Positions 16,136-25,036 of a DNA stretch of 54,487 bases are shown here, piece after piece (position 1 is the stretch's first letter; each line of letters opens with the position of its first letter). A model generated the notes under the pieces. That model was not told the origin of the DNA and did no database searches. It saw nothing but the letters and a program-made list of their open reading frames with translations. Position numbers and translations under genes: made by a program. Source of the DNA: an uncultured Porphyromonadaceae bacterium (lineage in GTDB: Bacteria; Bacteroidota; Bacteroidia; Bacteroidales; Muribaculaceae); contig CALAVE010000002.1 of NCBI GenBank assembly GCA_937892215.1, positions 1 through 54,487 on the forward strand, read 5' to 3'.

Positions 16136-17263
16136 TTATTTGATGTAAGGTAGCAAATAGGGTTCAAGTTTCTTGGCGTAGAAATAGAAACCGATGTCGG
16201 TGAGGTGGATACCGTCCACGGTACCCTCGTTATCGGGTCCCCACTGGTTGTGGCGGTCGATATAGAAGAGGTTACGCGGGTCCTCCTGTTTGAGCCTAAG
16301 ATAGTTCTTGTGGAATGCCTCGTTTTTTTGTGGCAGGTAGTCGCGGAAGAAACTGTCGTATTTCTCGTAACTATACTCCATGCCTTCGACCATGAAAATG
16401 GGGACATCGGGACGGAGAGTTCGCAGAATCTTGACAAAGTCGTAGGTGAGTGTGTCGCACATCATGAGAGTGCAGTTCGGAATGGGGTCGAGCACAAAAG
16501 CCACGACATCAGGAATCTGCGCCATGGCACGAGCCATGCAGAAATCCATCTTCCCCTCGCCGCTGAAGCCGAGGTTGACACACTCCACATTGAGGTCTCG
16601 CTGGATTATGCTTGTGCCCACCATACCCGGGCGGGTGGCACATCCGCCCTGGAGGACGCTGGTGCCGTAGAAGACAATCTTGCGAGCGCGGTCGGGATTA
16701 TTGACCTGCGGGGGTGTGATTACGGCAGTGCTGTCAACGCCGACGCGCATCCAGTTGATGCCGTCGTAGAGCGGAAGGTAGAGCATATACTCGTGCATCT
16801 GCCCGTCGAGATTTTCAACGAACGTCTTGGTCTGGATGGAGTCGCGGGTTGGCCGGTTGCAGTTAACGAACTCCCAGACGCCGTCGGGGCGAAGGATGTA
16901 GAGGTCGGTGCCTTTGATGCCGGTGTAGGCCATGTGCGGCAGGTGCGCGTTCCAAAGAAGGTTATACTCGATTCCGATGCGGCTGGAGTTGGTGGCGAAG
17001 CGGAAGCCGTAGCCGCTGGAGCAGAGTCCACGGTCCCACAAGCCGGGGCGCACGCTGTCGCGGAGAGCCTTGGGTATGCGAGTAAACGGAGTGTGAGTGG
17101 CATTGACGTTGAATCCACGGTTAATCATGCGGAAGTGCGATGAGTCGAGGACATCGTAGAAGGCATAGGCCGGTTTCTTATCCTGCGCAGAAGCCAAGGC
17201 AAACGACAGGACAGAGACGACAGCAATAAGCAAAACTCGTGAGAAAGAGATAAATCGTGCCAT
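16136..17263 (-). CDS. Secreted SGNH/GDSL-family hydrolase
   Basis: Exported esterase or deacylase of the SGNH fold, likely acting on polysaccharide ester groups. From ATG 17263 (375 residues) a signal peptide (MARFISFSRVLLIAVVS, cleavage after about ALASA) is followed by an N-terminal beta domain of about 150 residues. The hydrolase domain then has block I YGTSVLQGG (Ser replacing the classical GDS context), an N-LGFSGEGKM block, and the C-terminal DGIHLTDIGF carrying the catalytic Asp and His. A longer frame from TTG 17284 is rejected since the ATG follows the promoter box at a usual distance. It diverges from an acetylxylan-esterase-like gene, so the pair may serve the same glycan. Confidence 0.85.
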   Translation of the reverse strand: MARFISFSRVLLIAVVSVLSFALASAQDKKPAYAFYDVLDSSHFRMINRGFNVNATHTPFTRIPKALRDSVRPGLWDRGLCSSGYGFRFATNSSRIGIEYNLLWNAHLPHMAYTGIKGTDLYILRPDGVWEFVNCNRPTRDSIQTKTFVENLDGQMHEYMLYLPLYDGINWMRVGVDSTAVITPPQVNNPDRARKIVFYGTSVLQGGCATRPGMVGTSIIQRDLNVECVNLGFSGEGKMDFCMARAMAQIPDVVAFVLDPIPNCTLMMCDTLTYDFVKILRTLRPDVPIFMVEGMEYSYEKYDSFFRDYLPQKNEAFHKNYLRLKQEDPRNLFYIDRHNQWGPDNEGTVDGIHLTDIGFYFYAKKLEPYLLPYIK

Positions 17264-17301
17264 AATAGTAATCCGGTTAATCAAGTATTGAAACTATGAT
17301 A

Positions 17302-17309
17302 CAAATTTA
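17302..17309 (-). promoter_or_regulatory. Candidate -7 box for the SGNH gene
   Basis: TAAATTTG on the minus strand, with TTTG 16 nt further upstream; leader of roughly 30 nt to ATG 17263. Confidence 0.5.
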
Positions 17310-17384
17310 ATAAAAAATTTGACGGCAAAAAACACAGATGAAAGGAAATTGCGGCCAAATGGCAACAAAAGCAGAAAAAATCAC

Positions 17385-17392
17385 TAAATTTG
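17385..17392 (+). promoter_or_regulatory. Candidate -7 box for the acetylxylan-esterase-like gene
   Basis: TAAATTTG 24 nt before ATG 17417; no clear TTG at the -33 position. It is divergent from the box at 17302-17309. Confidence 0.45.
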
Positions 17393-17416
17393 CAGAAATC
17401 AAAATATCACAATAAT

Positions 17417-18712
17417 ATGAAGCGAAATTTCAGTATTCTGCTCACAGTGGCATGGCTGAGCATCACAGCGGCGGCGCAATCTCAATCGCATCAGTTCGTT
17501 ACAGTGGTGGCCGAGCCCGACCACAGCGACTGGACTTACGCGAGAGGCGAAACGGCCAAGTTCACTGCCTACGCCATCAAAGAGAACTGCCGAATGGTGG
17601 GAGTGAAAATCAGTTACACCTACGGGCCAGAGAAAATGCCCACGACCGGGAGCGGCAGCGTGGTGACAGGGAGTGACGGTATGGCCCACTTCAGCGTGCC
17701 GTGCGGCAAAGAGCCCGGATTTGTGAGTGTGAACGTGAAAGTAAGCGAAGACGGCCGCGACTACACATCGCTGACCAACATAGCCATATCCCCATACGAT
17801 ATAAAGCCCACGACGACGATGCCGGAGGACTTTGAGCAATTCTGGGGCGATGCCGTGGCAAAGGCAAGAGAGGTGCCAATGCAGCCCACACTGCGTCGCA
17901 GCGAGAGCGAGAGCAACGACCGAGTGGACGTATATTACCTGAGGATACAAACGAGTGTGAAGGGGAACTACACGTACGGAGTGCTGACCGTGCCCAAGGG
18001 CGGCGGGCGCAAACCGGCCATACTGAGACTGCCCGGCGCCGCGGTTCGCTCGTTCAGCGGTCCTAACGAACTGGCATATCAGGGATTCGTGGTGCTGGAG
18101 GTGGGCGTACACGGAATTCCCGTGGACCAGTCGCCGGAGATATACCGCCAGCTGGAAGCCGGTGCGCTGCGCAACTACACCACGATAGGAATAGACAACC
18201 GCGACAGCTACTACTACAAGCGTGCGATACTGGGATGCGTGAGAGCGGTGGACTACCTGTGCACACGCGATGACGTGGACACTACGCGCATAGCCACCTA
18301 CGGAGGCAGCCAAGGCGGAATGTTGTCGATAATGACTTCGGCACTGAGCAATCGCGTGAGCGCACTATTCGCCTATTTCCCCGCCTTCTGCGACGTGGAA
18401 GGATATTACCACGGACGCGGCGGAGGTTGGCCCCACCTGTTCAGAGACAAGGCCGAGCCGAACATAGAGGCACGGTTGCAAACAATAAGATACTACGACA
18501 CAGTGAACTTCGCCCGGATACTGCGTGTGCCCGGGTTTTACGCTTGGGGGTACAACGACCGAACGTGCTGCCCCACCTCGACCTTCAGCGCATATAATGT
18601 GATAAGTGCCCCGAAGGAGTTGCAGGTGGGCCGCGATACAGGGCACTGGCTCTACGGGTGGCAGGTGGAGAATGCCATCAGTTGGCTGAAGAAGAAATTC
18701 CAGATGGAATGA
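17417..18712 (+). CDS. Acetylxylan esterase / cephalosporin-C deacetylase-like hydrolase (AXE1)
   Basis: Alpha/beta hydrolase that removes acetyl groups, probably from plant or host glycans, secreted to the periplasm. From ATG 17417 the protein has 431 residues: signal peptide ending near ITAAAQ, an N-terminal beta-sandwich of about 110 residues, then the AXE1 catalytic domain. The nucleophile is Ser298 in YGGSQGG, with Asp381 (GYNDRTC) and His410 (DTGHW) as the other triad members. MPEDFEQFW before the domain is also typical. A TTG nine codons upstream is rejected because the -7 box overlaps it. No operon partner on this strand; the divergent SGNH hydrolase suggests shared carbohydrate use. 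Confidence 0.9.
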   Translation: MKRNFSILLTVAWLSITAAAQSQSHQFVTVVAEPDHSDWTYARGETAKFTAYAIKENCRMVGVKISYTYGPEKMPTTGSGSVVTGSDGMAHFSVPCGKEPGFVSVNVKVSEDGRDYTSLTNIAISPYDIKPTTTMPEDFEQFWGDAVAKAREVPMQPTLRRSESESNDRVDVYYLRIQTSVKGNYTYGVLTVPKGGGRKPAILRLPGAAVRSFSGPNELAYQGFVVLEVGVHGIPVDQSPEIYRQLEAGALRNYTTIGIDNRDSYYYKRAILGCVRAVDYLCTRDDVDTTRIATYGGSQGGMLSIMTSALSNRVSALFAYFPAFCDVEGYYHGRGGGWPHLFRDKAEPNIEARLQTIRYYDTVNFARILRVPGFYAWGYNDRTCCPTSTFSAYNVISAPKELQVGRDTGHWLYGWQVENAISWLKKKFQME

Positions 18713-18833
18713 AGGCGGAAAAAAGACTGCAATGAGGCTCAGATAAAGTTAGTTGAAAACTATTTATGCAAACGATTAAGTGTTAAATAATCTAAATATG
18801 ATTGTCAGGTGAAATATTTTGTCTAATTTTGGC

Positions 18834-19022
18834 ATGATGAAAAATACAAAAGGATATATTTTGCGATTTTGTGTGGTTATAACATTGGTCATAGCCTGCT
18901 CAAGTTGTATCAACACAAATCGTCTTTTTTTTGATGATGATGAATGGAGCTATGGCGAGCTGGGCATTGACGATCAGTCTCTTATGAACAGTGAGATTGA
19001 GCTGGATGACCTGGAGCGCTAA
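18834..19022 (+). CDS. Small predicted lipoprotein
   Basis: Unrecognised 62-residue protein. It starts MMKNTKGYIL (ATG 18834; ATG 18837 also possible), has a hydrophobic signal segment and a lipobox ending at Cys22 (VIAC), then a short acidic tail rich in Asp and Glu. The low base composition fits the AT-rich surroundings. It is followed by a strong hairpin 62 nt later, which supports a real transcript. No function can be proposed; a short surface or periplasmic lipopeptide is likely. Confidence 0.6.
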   Translation: MMKNTKGYILRFCVVITLVIACSSCINTNRLFFDDDEWSYGELGIDDQSLMNSEIELDDLER

Positions 19023-19084
19023 CTACTTGAAAACGCGCTTAAATCAAGACCATTAAATAACATTTGATTGCTTAACTATAGACT

Positions 19085-19122
19085 CTAAAAGGAGGCTCTT
19101 CAAAACAGGAGTCTCCTTTTAG
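19085..19122 (+). terminator. Hairpin after the small lipoprotein gene
   Basis: Left arm CTAAAAGGAGGCTC (19085-19098) pairs with 19109-19122 over 14 bp with one G-T pair. The A-rich left and T-rich right arms make it a plausible intrinsic terminator, possibly in both directions. Confidence 0.75.
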
Positions 19123-19271
19123 TGTTAGTTTGTGGAAAGGATTGTGGTCAGCAAGGCCGCATATAACGGATAGGCTGATTAAACTGAATGTACGCCCTGT
19201 GTGGTTCGTCGGTGACTACGCCCCGCGCGGACTTTCACCACAGATGTATAGCATGCCCGTCATAGTACAAA
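19123..19271. other. Intergenic spacer, no gene seen
   Basis: Between the two convergent terminators nothing coding is supported. A GATAGGCTGATTAAACTG stretch near 19157 recalls the 9-nt spaced motif at 8397 but is too weak to call. Confidence 0.5.
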
Positions 19272-19301
19272 AAGTGTGGGGGCGATGGAGCCTCCACACT
19301 T
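19272..19301 (-). terminator. Rho-independent terminator of the OmpA-like gene
   Basis: On the minus strand AAGTGTGGAGGC pairs with GCCCCCACACTT (one G-T pair), loop TCCATC, followed by a T-run. It lies 36 nt after the OmpA stop. Confidence 0.85.
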
Positions 19302-19336
19302 GTGAGAATGGACGGGGTTAACCCCGAATAAGCAAA

Positions 19337-20035
19337 TTACTTAAGAGTTCCGGCGTTGGCCTCGTTAATCATCTGCTCGTTAGCAGAGATGAAGATTTCA
19401 ACGCGGCGGTTCTGCGCGCGACCGGCCTCGGTGTCGTTGCTTGCAACAGGGTTGTCCCAAGCGAAGCCTTCGCTGTACATGCGGTTAGAATCTACGCCAG
19501 AGTCGGAGAGGTAGTTTTTAACGACGCTTGCGCGCTCGTTGCTGAGACGCTCGTTAGTGGCACGGCTTCCGGTGTTGTCGGTGTAGCCGTAGATTTGCAC
19601 GTTGGTCTGGGGATTGTTCTTGAGAGAAGCGGCAAATTCAGAGAGCGAGCTTTTAGCGGCATTGCTGAGCGAGCTCTTACCAGTCTGAAAGAGGATACCG
19701 TTGTCGAAAGTAACCTTGATAGCAGTGAGACCGTTCTGGTCGTTAACCTGCTCAACCTGAGCGCCTTCGATTTGAGCGATTTCGGCAGCCTGCTTATCCA
19801 TCTTCTTACCGATGAGCGTACCAGCAGTTCCACCGGCTATAGCGCCAACAGCAGCACCGATAGCGGCGCCCTTGCCACCACCGAAGATTGCACCGAGAGC
19901 GGCGCCTGCGGCAGCGCCACCACCGACACCGATAGCGGCCCCCTTGCCGGTATTGCTCATGTTTTTAATGGAATTACATCCGCTGAAGCCCAGAACGAGC
20001 ACAGCACTCAGAAAAATAGACAAAAATTTCTTCAT
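19337..20035 (-). CDS. OmpA-family lipoprotein with glycine-zipper segment
   Basis: Outer-membrane lipoprotein that likely tethers the envelope to peptidoglycan. The 232 residues have a lipobox (GFSGC, Cys20), then a Gly/Ala-rich segment of about 50 residues with repeated GAAIGA and GGAAAG patterns (glycine zipper, may insert in membrane), and a C-terminal OmpA domain. The last holds the peptidoglycan-binding signature QIYGYTDNTGSRATNERLS and AGRAQNRRVEIFI. Overall it resembles YiaD-type proteins. It is a single gene between its own candidate -7 box and a strong terminator, divergent from the C1 aminopeptidase gene. Confidence 0.92.
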   Translation of the reverse strand: MKKFLSIFLSAVLVLGFSGCNSIKNMSNTGKGAAIGVGGGAAAGAALGAIFGGGKGAAIGAAVGAIAGGTAGTLIGKKMDKQAAEIAQIEGAQVEQVNDQNGLTAIKVTFDNGILFQTGKSSLSNAAKSSLSEFAASLKNNPQTNVQIYGYTDNTGSRATNERLSNERASVVKNYLSDSGVDSNRMYSEGFAWDNPVASNDTEAGRAQNRRVEIFISANEQMINEANAGTLK

Positions 20036-20084
20036 AGTGAGTTAAGTTATTAATGTAAAATAAAATCTTTCGTTGATAATAATG

Positions 20085-20092
20085 CAAAAATA
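20085..20092 (-). promoter_or_regulatory. Candidate -7 box for the OmpA-like gene
   Basis: TATTTTTG on the minus strand, 49 nt before ATG 20035; no good TTG at the usual distance. Confidence 0.4.
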
Positions 20093-20146
20093 GTGGTTTT
20101 TCATGATATTTCCTAAAAATGGCGTCAAAGTTAGCAGTTTTTTATA

Positions 20147-20154
20147 TAATTTTG
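20147..20154 (+). promoter_or_regulatory. Candidate -7 box for the C1 aminopeptidase gene
   Basis: TAATTTTG, 44 nt before ATG 20199. It supports that ATG over the open frame that begins at 20103, upstream of the box. Confidence 0.45.
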
Positions 20155-20198
20155 CAAAAGAGAAACAACAAACGATAAACGATAATAAACTGATAGTT

Positions 20199-21401
20199 AT
20201 GAGGAAATTTCTATTACTGATTGCTGCCGCAGGAATGTGGCTTGGCGCAAGTGCCGGAGACGCAAAGATAATCACTCCGGACAGCACAGGATTCAAGTTT
20301 AAGGACGTGAAGGTGATAAAGACCACCCGAGTGGAGGACCAACACAAGTCAGGGACATGCTGGTGCTACTCGACCAACACATTCTTTGAGGACGAGATAC
20401 TGCGCAAGAGCGGCAAGGAGGTGAATCTGAGCCAGGGATTCGTGGTGTGGCACTGTTACATGGACAAGGCCATAAAGTATATCCGCATGGACGGCAAGAT
20501 TAACTTTGCTCAGGGCGGAAGCGCGATGGATGTTCCCTACGTGTGGGGGCACTACGGCATGGTCCCCGAAGAGGTTTACAGTGGCATGACATACGATGAC
20601 AAGAAGTTTGACCACTCAGAAGTGTCGGACGCTCTGACGGGTTATATGGGCGTGATAAACAAGAACCAGCGGAAGAAGCTCACTCCGGCATGGATTGAGG
20701 GTTTCAAGGGCATGCTGAACGCCTACTTCGGCGCGCTGCCAGAGAAATTCATGTGGGAAGGGAAGGAATACACCCCACAGGAGTATGCGGCATCGCTGCC
20801 CATCAATCTGGACGACTACATCTGCATCACTTCGTTCACCCATCACCCATTCTACAAGCCCTTTATCATAGAGGTGGCCGACAACTGGCTGTGGGGCGAG
20901 TGCATGAACGTGAAGATGGAGGAGATGAAGGCCGTGGTGGACAATGCGATAGACAAAGGTTATCCGGTGGAATGGGCCGCCGACGTGTCGGAGCCAGGAT
21001 TCAAGTTCCGATACGGCTACGCGTTGCTTCTGAAAGAGAAAAAGGCCGAGGACCTGAAAGGGACAGACTTTGAGCGCTGGCAGCAACTGTCGGACAAAGA
21101 CCGCGAGGCAGAGAAATGGGAAGTGAAAGGTCCGGTGGACGAACTGGAGGTGACTCAGGAGAGCCGTCAGAAAGGCTTCGACAACAAGGAGACCACTGAC
21201 GACCACGGCATGGTGATAGTGGGCAAGGCAGTGGACCAGAAGGGCAATCGCTACTACAAGGTGCAGAATAGTTGGGACACTAACCAGCTTTACGGAGGTT
21301 TCTTCTACGTGAGTGAAGCCTACTTCCTGGCCAAGACCATGAACATCTACGTAAACAAGGAGGCTGTTCCGGCCGAACTTGCGTCGAAGATAGGTCTGTG
21401 A
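20199..21401 (+). CDS. Exported C1-family cysteine aminopeptidase (PepC/bleomycin-hydrolase type)
   Basis: Papain-fold peptidase that removes residues from peptide N termini. From ATG 20199 (400 residues) there is a signal peptide (MRKFLLLIAAAGMWLGASAG), so unlike classical PepC it is likely periplasmic. The catalytic Cys54 lies in HKSGTCWCYS, His336 in DDHGMVIVG and Asn357 in VQNSWD, the normal order and spacing for bleomycin hydrolases. It is shorter than cytoplasmic PepC (about 440) at the N terminus. It stands alone, divergent from the OmpA-like gene, and ends before a terminator at 21428. Bacteroidales use such enzymes in peptide nutrition, but that role is inferred. Confidence 0.92.
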   Translation: MRKFLLLIAAAGMWLGASAGDAKIITPDSTGFKFKDVKVIKTTRVEDQHKSGTCWCYSTNTFFEDEILRKSGKEVNLSQGFVVWHCYMDKAIKYIRMDGKINFAQGGSAMDVPYVWGHYGMVPEEVYSGMTYDDKKFDHSEVSDALTGYMGVINKNQRKKLTPAWIEGFKGMLNAYFGALPEKFMWEGKEYTPQEYAASLPINLDDYICITSFTHHPFYKPFIIEVADNWLWGECMNVKMEEMKAVVDNAIDKGYPVEWAADVSEPGFKFRYGYALLLKEKKAEDLKGTDFERWQQLSDKDREAEKWEVKGPVDELEVTQESRQKGFDNKETTDDHGMVIVGKAVDQKGNRYYKVQNSWDTNQLYGGFFYVSEAYFLAKTMNIYVNKEAVPAELASKIGL

Positions 21402-21427
21402 AACGAAAAAAAACGAAAAGACATCGG

Positions 21428-21457
21428 AGAGGAATTCGCTTGCCGGCGAGTTCCTCT
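21428..21457 (+). terminator. Terminator after the C1 aminopeptidase gene
   Basis: AGAGGAATTCGC (21428-21439) pairs with GCGAGTTCCTCT (21446-21457), one T-G pair, loop TTGCCG, then TATTTTG. It may also serve the convergent glycosyltransferase gene. Confidence 0.8.
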
Positions 21458-21496
21458 TATTTTGCACGATAATATCGCGGGATACGGATACGCGAA

Positions 21497-22873
21497 TCAG
21501 AAAGCGTTCTTCTCTCCACGGAAGACATTGAAGATGGTGAGGAAGATGATCTTGAGGTCAATGAGGAAGTTCCAGTTCTCGGCATACCAGACGTCGAACT
21601 CCACACGCTTTTCCATTTTCCAGAGTTGGTCGGTGAGACCACGATATCCGTTGACCTGTGCCCACCCGGTGATGCCCGGCTTGATGGTGTGGCGAATCAT
21701 GTACTTGTCGATGAGCGCGCTATAGGCCTCAGTGTGGCGAATCATGTGAGGGCGCGGGCCCACGACCGACATATCGCCCCGGAAGACGTTGTAGAACTGC
21801 GGCAGTTCGTCGATGCTGGTGCGTCGGAGGAAGTTACCGAAACGCGTCTTACGCGGGTCGTCCTTAGTAGCCTGCAGTGTGTTGCTCTCATCGTTAGTCC
21901 TCATGGTGCGGAACTTGTAGCACATGAACGGTTTTCCCCGATACCCAGTTCTTTCCTGCTTGAAGAAGACAGGGCCCGGAGACGATAACTTGATGCCGAT
22001 AGCCACCGGGATAAGCACTATGGGAGAAAGAATCATGGCAATGGAAGAGAGGAGCAAATCGAAAGCGCGCTTAACGAGTCGGTTGACCATGTTGTTAAGC
22101 GGATAGGGCCTGATGGCGAGAATGGGAACGTTACCGATGGAATTAAGCTCAAACCGGCGAGTGACCCGCTGGCTGAACTGCGGCACGTAGTAGAAATCCA
22201 CGGCGTTCCCTTCGGCAATGCGAATAAGCTTGGCCACTTCGCCCGAATCCTCATCGGGTATTGTGCAGTACATTTCATCCACCAGATTGTTTTTCACGAA
22301 CTCCTCTACAGAGGCAAGGGGGCCCTTATAGGCCTTAACTGAGCGATTCCTGGGGTTATTGTCGAAGAAAGCGACGATTCGGTAGCCATAGCCCTGGTCG
22401 CTTTCAAGTTCGTTCATAAGCCTGATGCCGACAGTTCCGCCCCCGATGATGATGATTCGGCGGTAATTGAATCCCTTAGTGCGGTACCACTTGAGGACCT
22501 TTCTCGAGATAAGCCACCACACACTCAGAGCGATGAAAAAGACCAGATAGAAATTGACCAGTAGCCGCCATGAGATGTCGGTCTGCAGGAACCAGAGCAA
22601 AGTGATGAAGATAACCGAGTGCAGAGCGGCCCACTTGAGAGCCTCGATAACCACGCGGTCGGCATAGACGACGCGGTTTTCGTGTATTCCGGTGAGGAGA
22701 TAGACCTCGGCCAGAAAGGAGAGGTTTAGCATGAGCCAAGCCTGGCGAGAGAAGTCGGCGAGTGAGTCGAGGGAGAAGAACCACACGGCGATGAAGACCA
22801 CATTGAGAACAATGAAGTCAACCGCTGTGTAGATCCAGCTTAGGAACTGTCCGTATCTTCCTTTATCCTTCAT
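21497..22873 (-). CDS. Polyprenyl-phosphate sugar-1-phosphate transferase (WbaP/WcaJ type)
   Basis: Inner-membrane enzyme that starts a surface polysaccharide by moving hexose-1-phosphate from a UDP-sugar to undecaprenyl phosphate. From ATG 22873 it has 458 residues: four N-terminal membrane helices, a Rossmann-like CoA-binding domain (IIIIGGGTVGIRLMNELE), another helix (LLSSIAMILSPIVLIPVAI), and the catalytic bacterial sugar transferase domain. That domain shows SPGPVFFKQERTGYRGKPF, YKFRTMR, RRTSIDELPQFYNVFRGDMS and VGPRPH. TTG 22951 opens the frame earlier but adds an uncharacteristic N terminus. No other polysaccharide genes adjoin it, so it is an orphan initiator. The sugar, glucose or galactose, is not decided. 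Confidence 0.92.
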   Translation of the reverse strand: MKDKGRYGQFLSWIYTAVDFIVLNVVFIAVWFFSLDSLADFSRQAWLMLNLSFLAEVYLLTGIHENRVVYADRVVIEALKWAALHSVIFITLLWFLQTDISWRLLVNFYLVFFIALSVWWLISRKVLKWYRTKGFNYRRIIIIGGGTVGIRLMNELESDQGYGYRIVAFFDNNPRNRSVKAYKGPLASVEEFVKNNLVDEMYCTIPDEDSGEVAKLIRIAEGNAVDFYYVPQFSQRVTRRFELNSIGNVPILAIRPYPLNNMVNRLVKRAFDLLLSSIAMILSPIVLIPVAIGIKLSSPGPVFFKQERTGYRGKPFMCYKFRTMRTNDESNTLQATKDDPRKTRFGNFLRRTSIDELPQFYNVFRGDMSVVGPRPHMIRHTEAYSALIDKYMIRHTIKPGITGWAQVNGYRGLTDQLWKMEKRVEFDVWYAENWNFLIDLKIIFLTIFNVFRGEKNAF

Positions 22874-22951
22874 CTTGAATAGATTGAGACCACTGAGCGC
22901 GGAAATCAGCCACCCCCCCACTCCGATTAAGACGAGCCGTTGTGCCGGCAA

Positions 22952-22984
22952 GTTGCCCGGGCGCGGATTCGCGACTCAGGCAAC
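22952..22984. other. Hairpin between DUF349 and glycosyltransferase genes
   Basis: GTTGCC (22952-22957) pairs with GGCAAC (22979-22984), with an inner CGCG-GATT-CGCG. It lies 27 nt past the DUF349 stop and could attenuate read-through; no T-run. Confidence 0.4.
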
Positions 22985-23011
22985 ACTTGCGCTCTGTTCA
23001 TAGAGTGAAGA

Positions 23012-24946
23012 TTAATCCTTCTCGTCGATTTGCTTGATTTTCTGCTCGAGAGCGGCTATATCCTCCTTAATTTTGCCAATCTTGCGTTCCATTTCCTTGA
23101 CGATAGCGTTACCGTCCTTAGACCTTGCTGAGAGGAACCCGAGATTGTTCTCTATGACCTTGAGTTCGCTGCATTTCTGCTCATAAGAGCGAACGAGACG
23201 CTCACGCTCGTAGAACACGCGGTCGGAGTTACCCGACTCGACGGCGGCGTCAATCCTGGCGAACTGGGCGCGGCCACCGCGGAGATTGAACTTGTCGGAA
23301 GCCTTATCGCGAACCGCCTTGAACTCGGCGTAGATTTTGTCTTTTTCCTTGAACGGGACGTGTCCCACCTCGCTCCACTTAGCGATTTGCTCACGGGCGA
23401 TGGCCGTAGCCTGCTCTGTGTCGTCCATCTGCAGAGCGGCCGAAATCTGGGCTATGATTTCCTTCTTAGCCTTGAGGTTCTCGTGCTCAACTGCATGAAC
23501 GCTGGTGGTCTGGGATTTTTTCTGCTCGAAGAAGTAGTCACAAGCAGCGACGAATCGTTTCCACACCGCCTCGCTGTGCTTTTTCACCACCGGCCCAACG
23601 GTTTTCCACTCCTTCTGAAGAGCGATGAGCGCGTCGGTGGTCTTCTTCCACTCGGTGGAATCCTTAAGAGCCTCGGCCTTAGCGACAAGTTCGTTCTTCT
23701 TAGCGAGATTAGCAGCGAGTTCGTCTTTCATTTCCTTGAAGAAAGCAGCCTTTTTCTCGAAGAAAGAATCGCATGCCTTGCGGAAGCGCAAGAAAAGTTC
23801 GTTGTTGACCTTCCTTGCCGCAAAGCCAAGTTTTTTCCATTCTTCCTGAATGTCGATAATCTGCTTTGTGGCCTCGTCCCAAGCGGCGTAAGACTTGAGG
23901 TTGTCGGTAGAAACCGCCTCAATCTTCTCACAGAGAGCGAGTTTTGCATCGGCATTTTCCTGCTCCATTTCCTTGCGCGACTCGAAGAAGGCCTGGTGCT
24001 TCTTGTTGATAACCGAAGAAGCATTCTTGAACCTTACCCAAAGTTCCTCACGAAGTTCTTTTGCCACGGGTCCGGTCTCCCGCCAAGTGTTGTGGAGTTC
24101 CTGCAGTTTCTTGAACGCAGCCACAACGTCTTCCTCGTCGTCGAGCGCCTCGGCTTGAGCGCAAAGTTGTTGCTTGATTTCAAGGTTTTTCTTGAAGTCG
24201 TAATCGCGCAGTTCCTTGTTCATCTTAAGCAGGTCGTAGAATCGCTCCACCGCTAACTGATACTCCTTCCACAGACGAGTGGATTCAGAAGCGATGACCT
24301 CGCCGATTTCCTTAAAGTTCTGCTGTAACTCTTTAACCCTATTAAACTGACGGTTAATGTTGTCCGGGTCTGAACTAATAGCGTTAATTTCAGCGATAAT
24401 GGCACGTTTCTTATCGAGGTTTTGAGCTTTTACGGCTTCGAGTTCCGCATTAAGTTCGGCCCGCTTATCCTTGATAACGGCAAAGAGTTGCTTGATGTCG
24501 GCCTCAATGGGGTCGGGCTTTGGAGCAAATTCCTCTTCGGGGTTACCAGCCTGAATAAACTCCTCCTTCTCACGCGCTATTTCTTCTTTACGTATAGCGA
24601 AGAAAGCGGCCTTGATGTGAGAGACCTCGTCACGGATGACATCTACGGATTTCTGAGCGAGCTCCTTGAGAGCGTCGAGAAGTTCCTGCTTGGTCATGGA
24701 ATCGAATTGCATGCTCTGAGCATCCGCCGCGTCGGGTTGCGGTGCATCAGGTTTTTCCGCCGCATCGGCCACCGGTTCTTCCGCAGCGGGAGCATCCACT
24801 GTGGGTTGTTCGGTGTCAGCAGGTTGCCCAACAGTCTCTGCTACAGGTTGTTCACTGTCCACAACTTGAGGTGTTGCAGCATCGTTAGTTAAGTTCTCGT
24901 CGTTAGCAAGCAGTTCGCTTGAGTTAGAAAGTTCACGTGATGTCAT
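23012..24946 (-). CDS. DUF349-repeat coiled-coil protein
   Basis: Cytoplasmic protein of 644 residues from a Bacteroidetes family with repeated DUF349 units. An N-terminal low-complexity part (about 1-80), rich in Ala, Pro, Glu and Asp, is followed by a lysine/glutamate-rich helical region. At least five repeats of about 70-75 residues follow, marked by W..FK..... and phrases such as LQELHNTWRETGPVAKELRE, IQEEWKKLGFAARK and LQKEWKTVGPVVKK. The C-terminal 60 residues are a coiled coil. The molecular role is not known to me; proteobacterial relatives have been linked to nucleic-acid or envelope processes without a clear mechanism. Single gene, own -7 box, glycosyltransferase gene downstream. 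Confidence 0.88.
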   Translation of the reverse strand: MTSRELSNSSELLANDENLTNDAATPQVVDSEQPVAETVGQPADTEQPTVDAPAAEEPVADAAEKPDAPQPDAADAQSMQFDSMTKQELLDALKELAQKSVDVIRDEVSHIKAAFFAIRKEEIAREKEEFIQAGNPEEEFAPKPDPIEADIKQLFAVIKDKRAELNAELEAVKAQNLDKKRAIIAEINAISSDPDNINRQFNRVKELQQNFKEIGEVIASESTRLWKEYQLAVERFYDLLKMNKELRDYDFKKNLEIKQQLCAQAEALDDEEDVVAAFKKLQELHNTWRETGPVAKELREELWVRFKNASSVINKKHQAFFESRKEMEQENADAKLALCEKIEAVSTDNLKSYAAWDEATKQIIDIQEEWKKLGFAARKVNNELFLRFRKACDSFFEKKAAFFKEMKDELAANLAKKNELVAKAEALKDSTEWKKTTDALIALQKEWKTVGPVVKKHSEAVWKRFVAACDYFFEQKKSQTTSVHAVEHENLKAKKEIIAQISAALQMDDTEQATAIAREQIAKWSEVGHVPFKEKDKIYAEFKAVRDKASDKFNLRGGRAQFARIDAAVESGNSDRVFYERERLVRSYEQKCSELKVIENNLGFLSARSKDGNAIVKEMERKIGKIKEDIAALEQKIKQIDEKD

Positions 24947-24998
24947 AATAATAACGATTTAGTGCGCATCACAAGGGCGCGGTTCACAATTAGAACCT

Positions 24999-25006
24999 CA
25001 AAAATA
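24999..25006 (-). promoter_or_regulatory. Candidate -7 box for the DUF349 gene
   Basis: TATTTTTG on the minus strand with TTTG 16 nt further upstream; leader of about 45 nt to ATG 24946. Confidence 0.45.
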
Positions 25007-25036
25007 CAATTTTTTTTTGAGACAAAGAAAAAAAAG

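Noticed and set aside
16205..17143. 312-codon plus-strand ORF
   Set aside because: Antisense to the SGNH hydrolase, which has clear motifs and a signal peptide.
19130..19321. 63-codon ORF between two terminators
   Set aside because: It runs through the OmpA terminator hairpin, has no family resemblance and no promoter.
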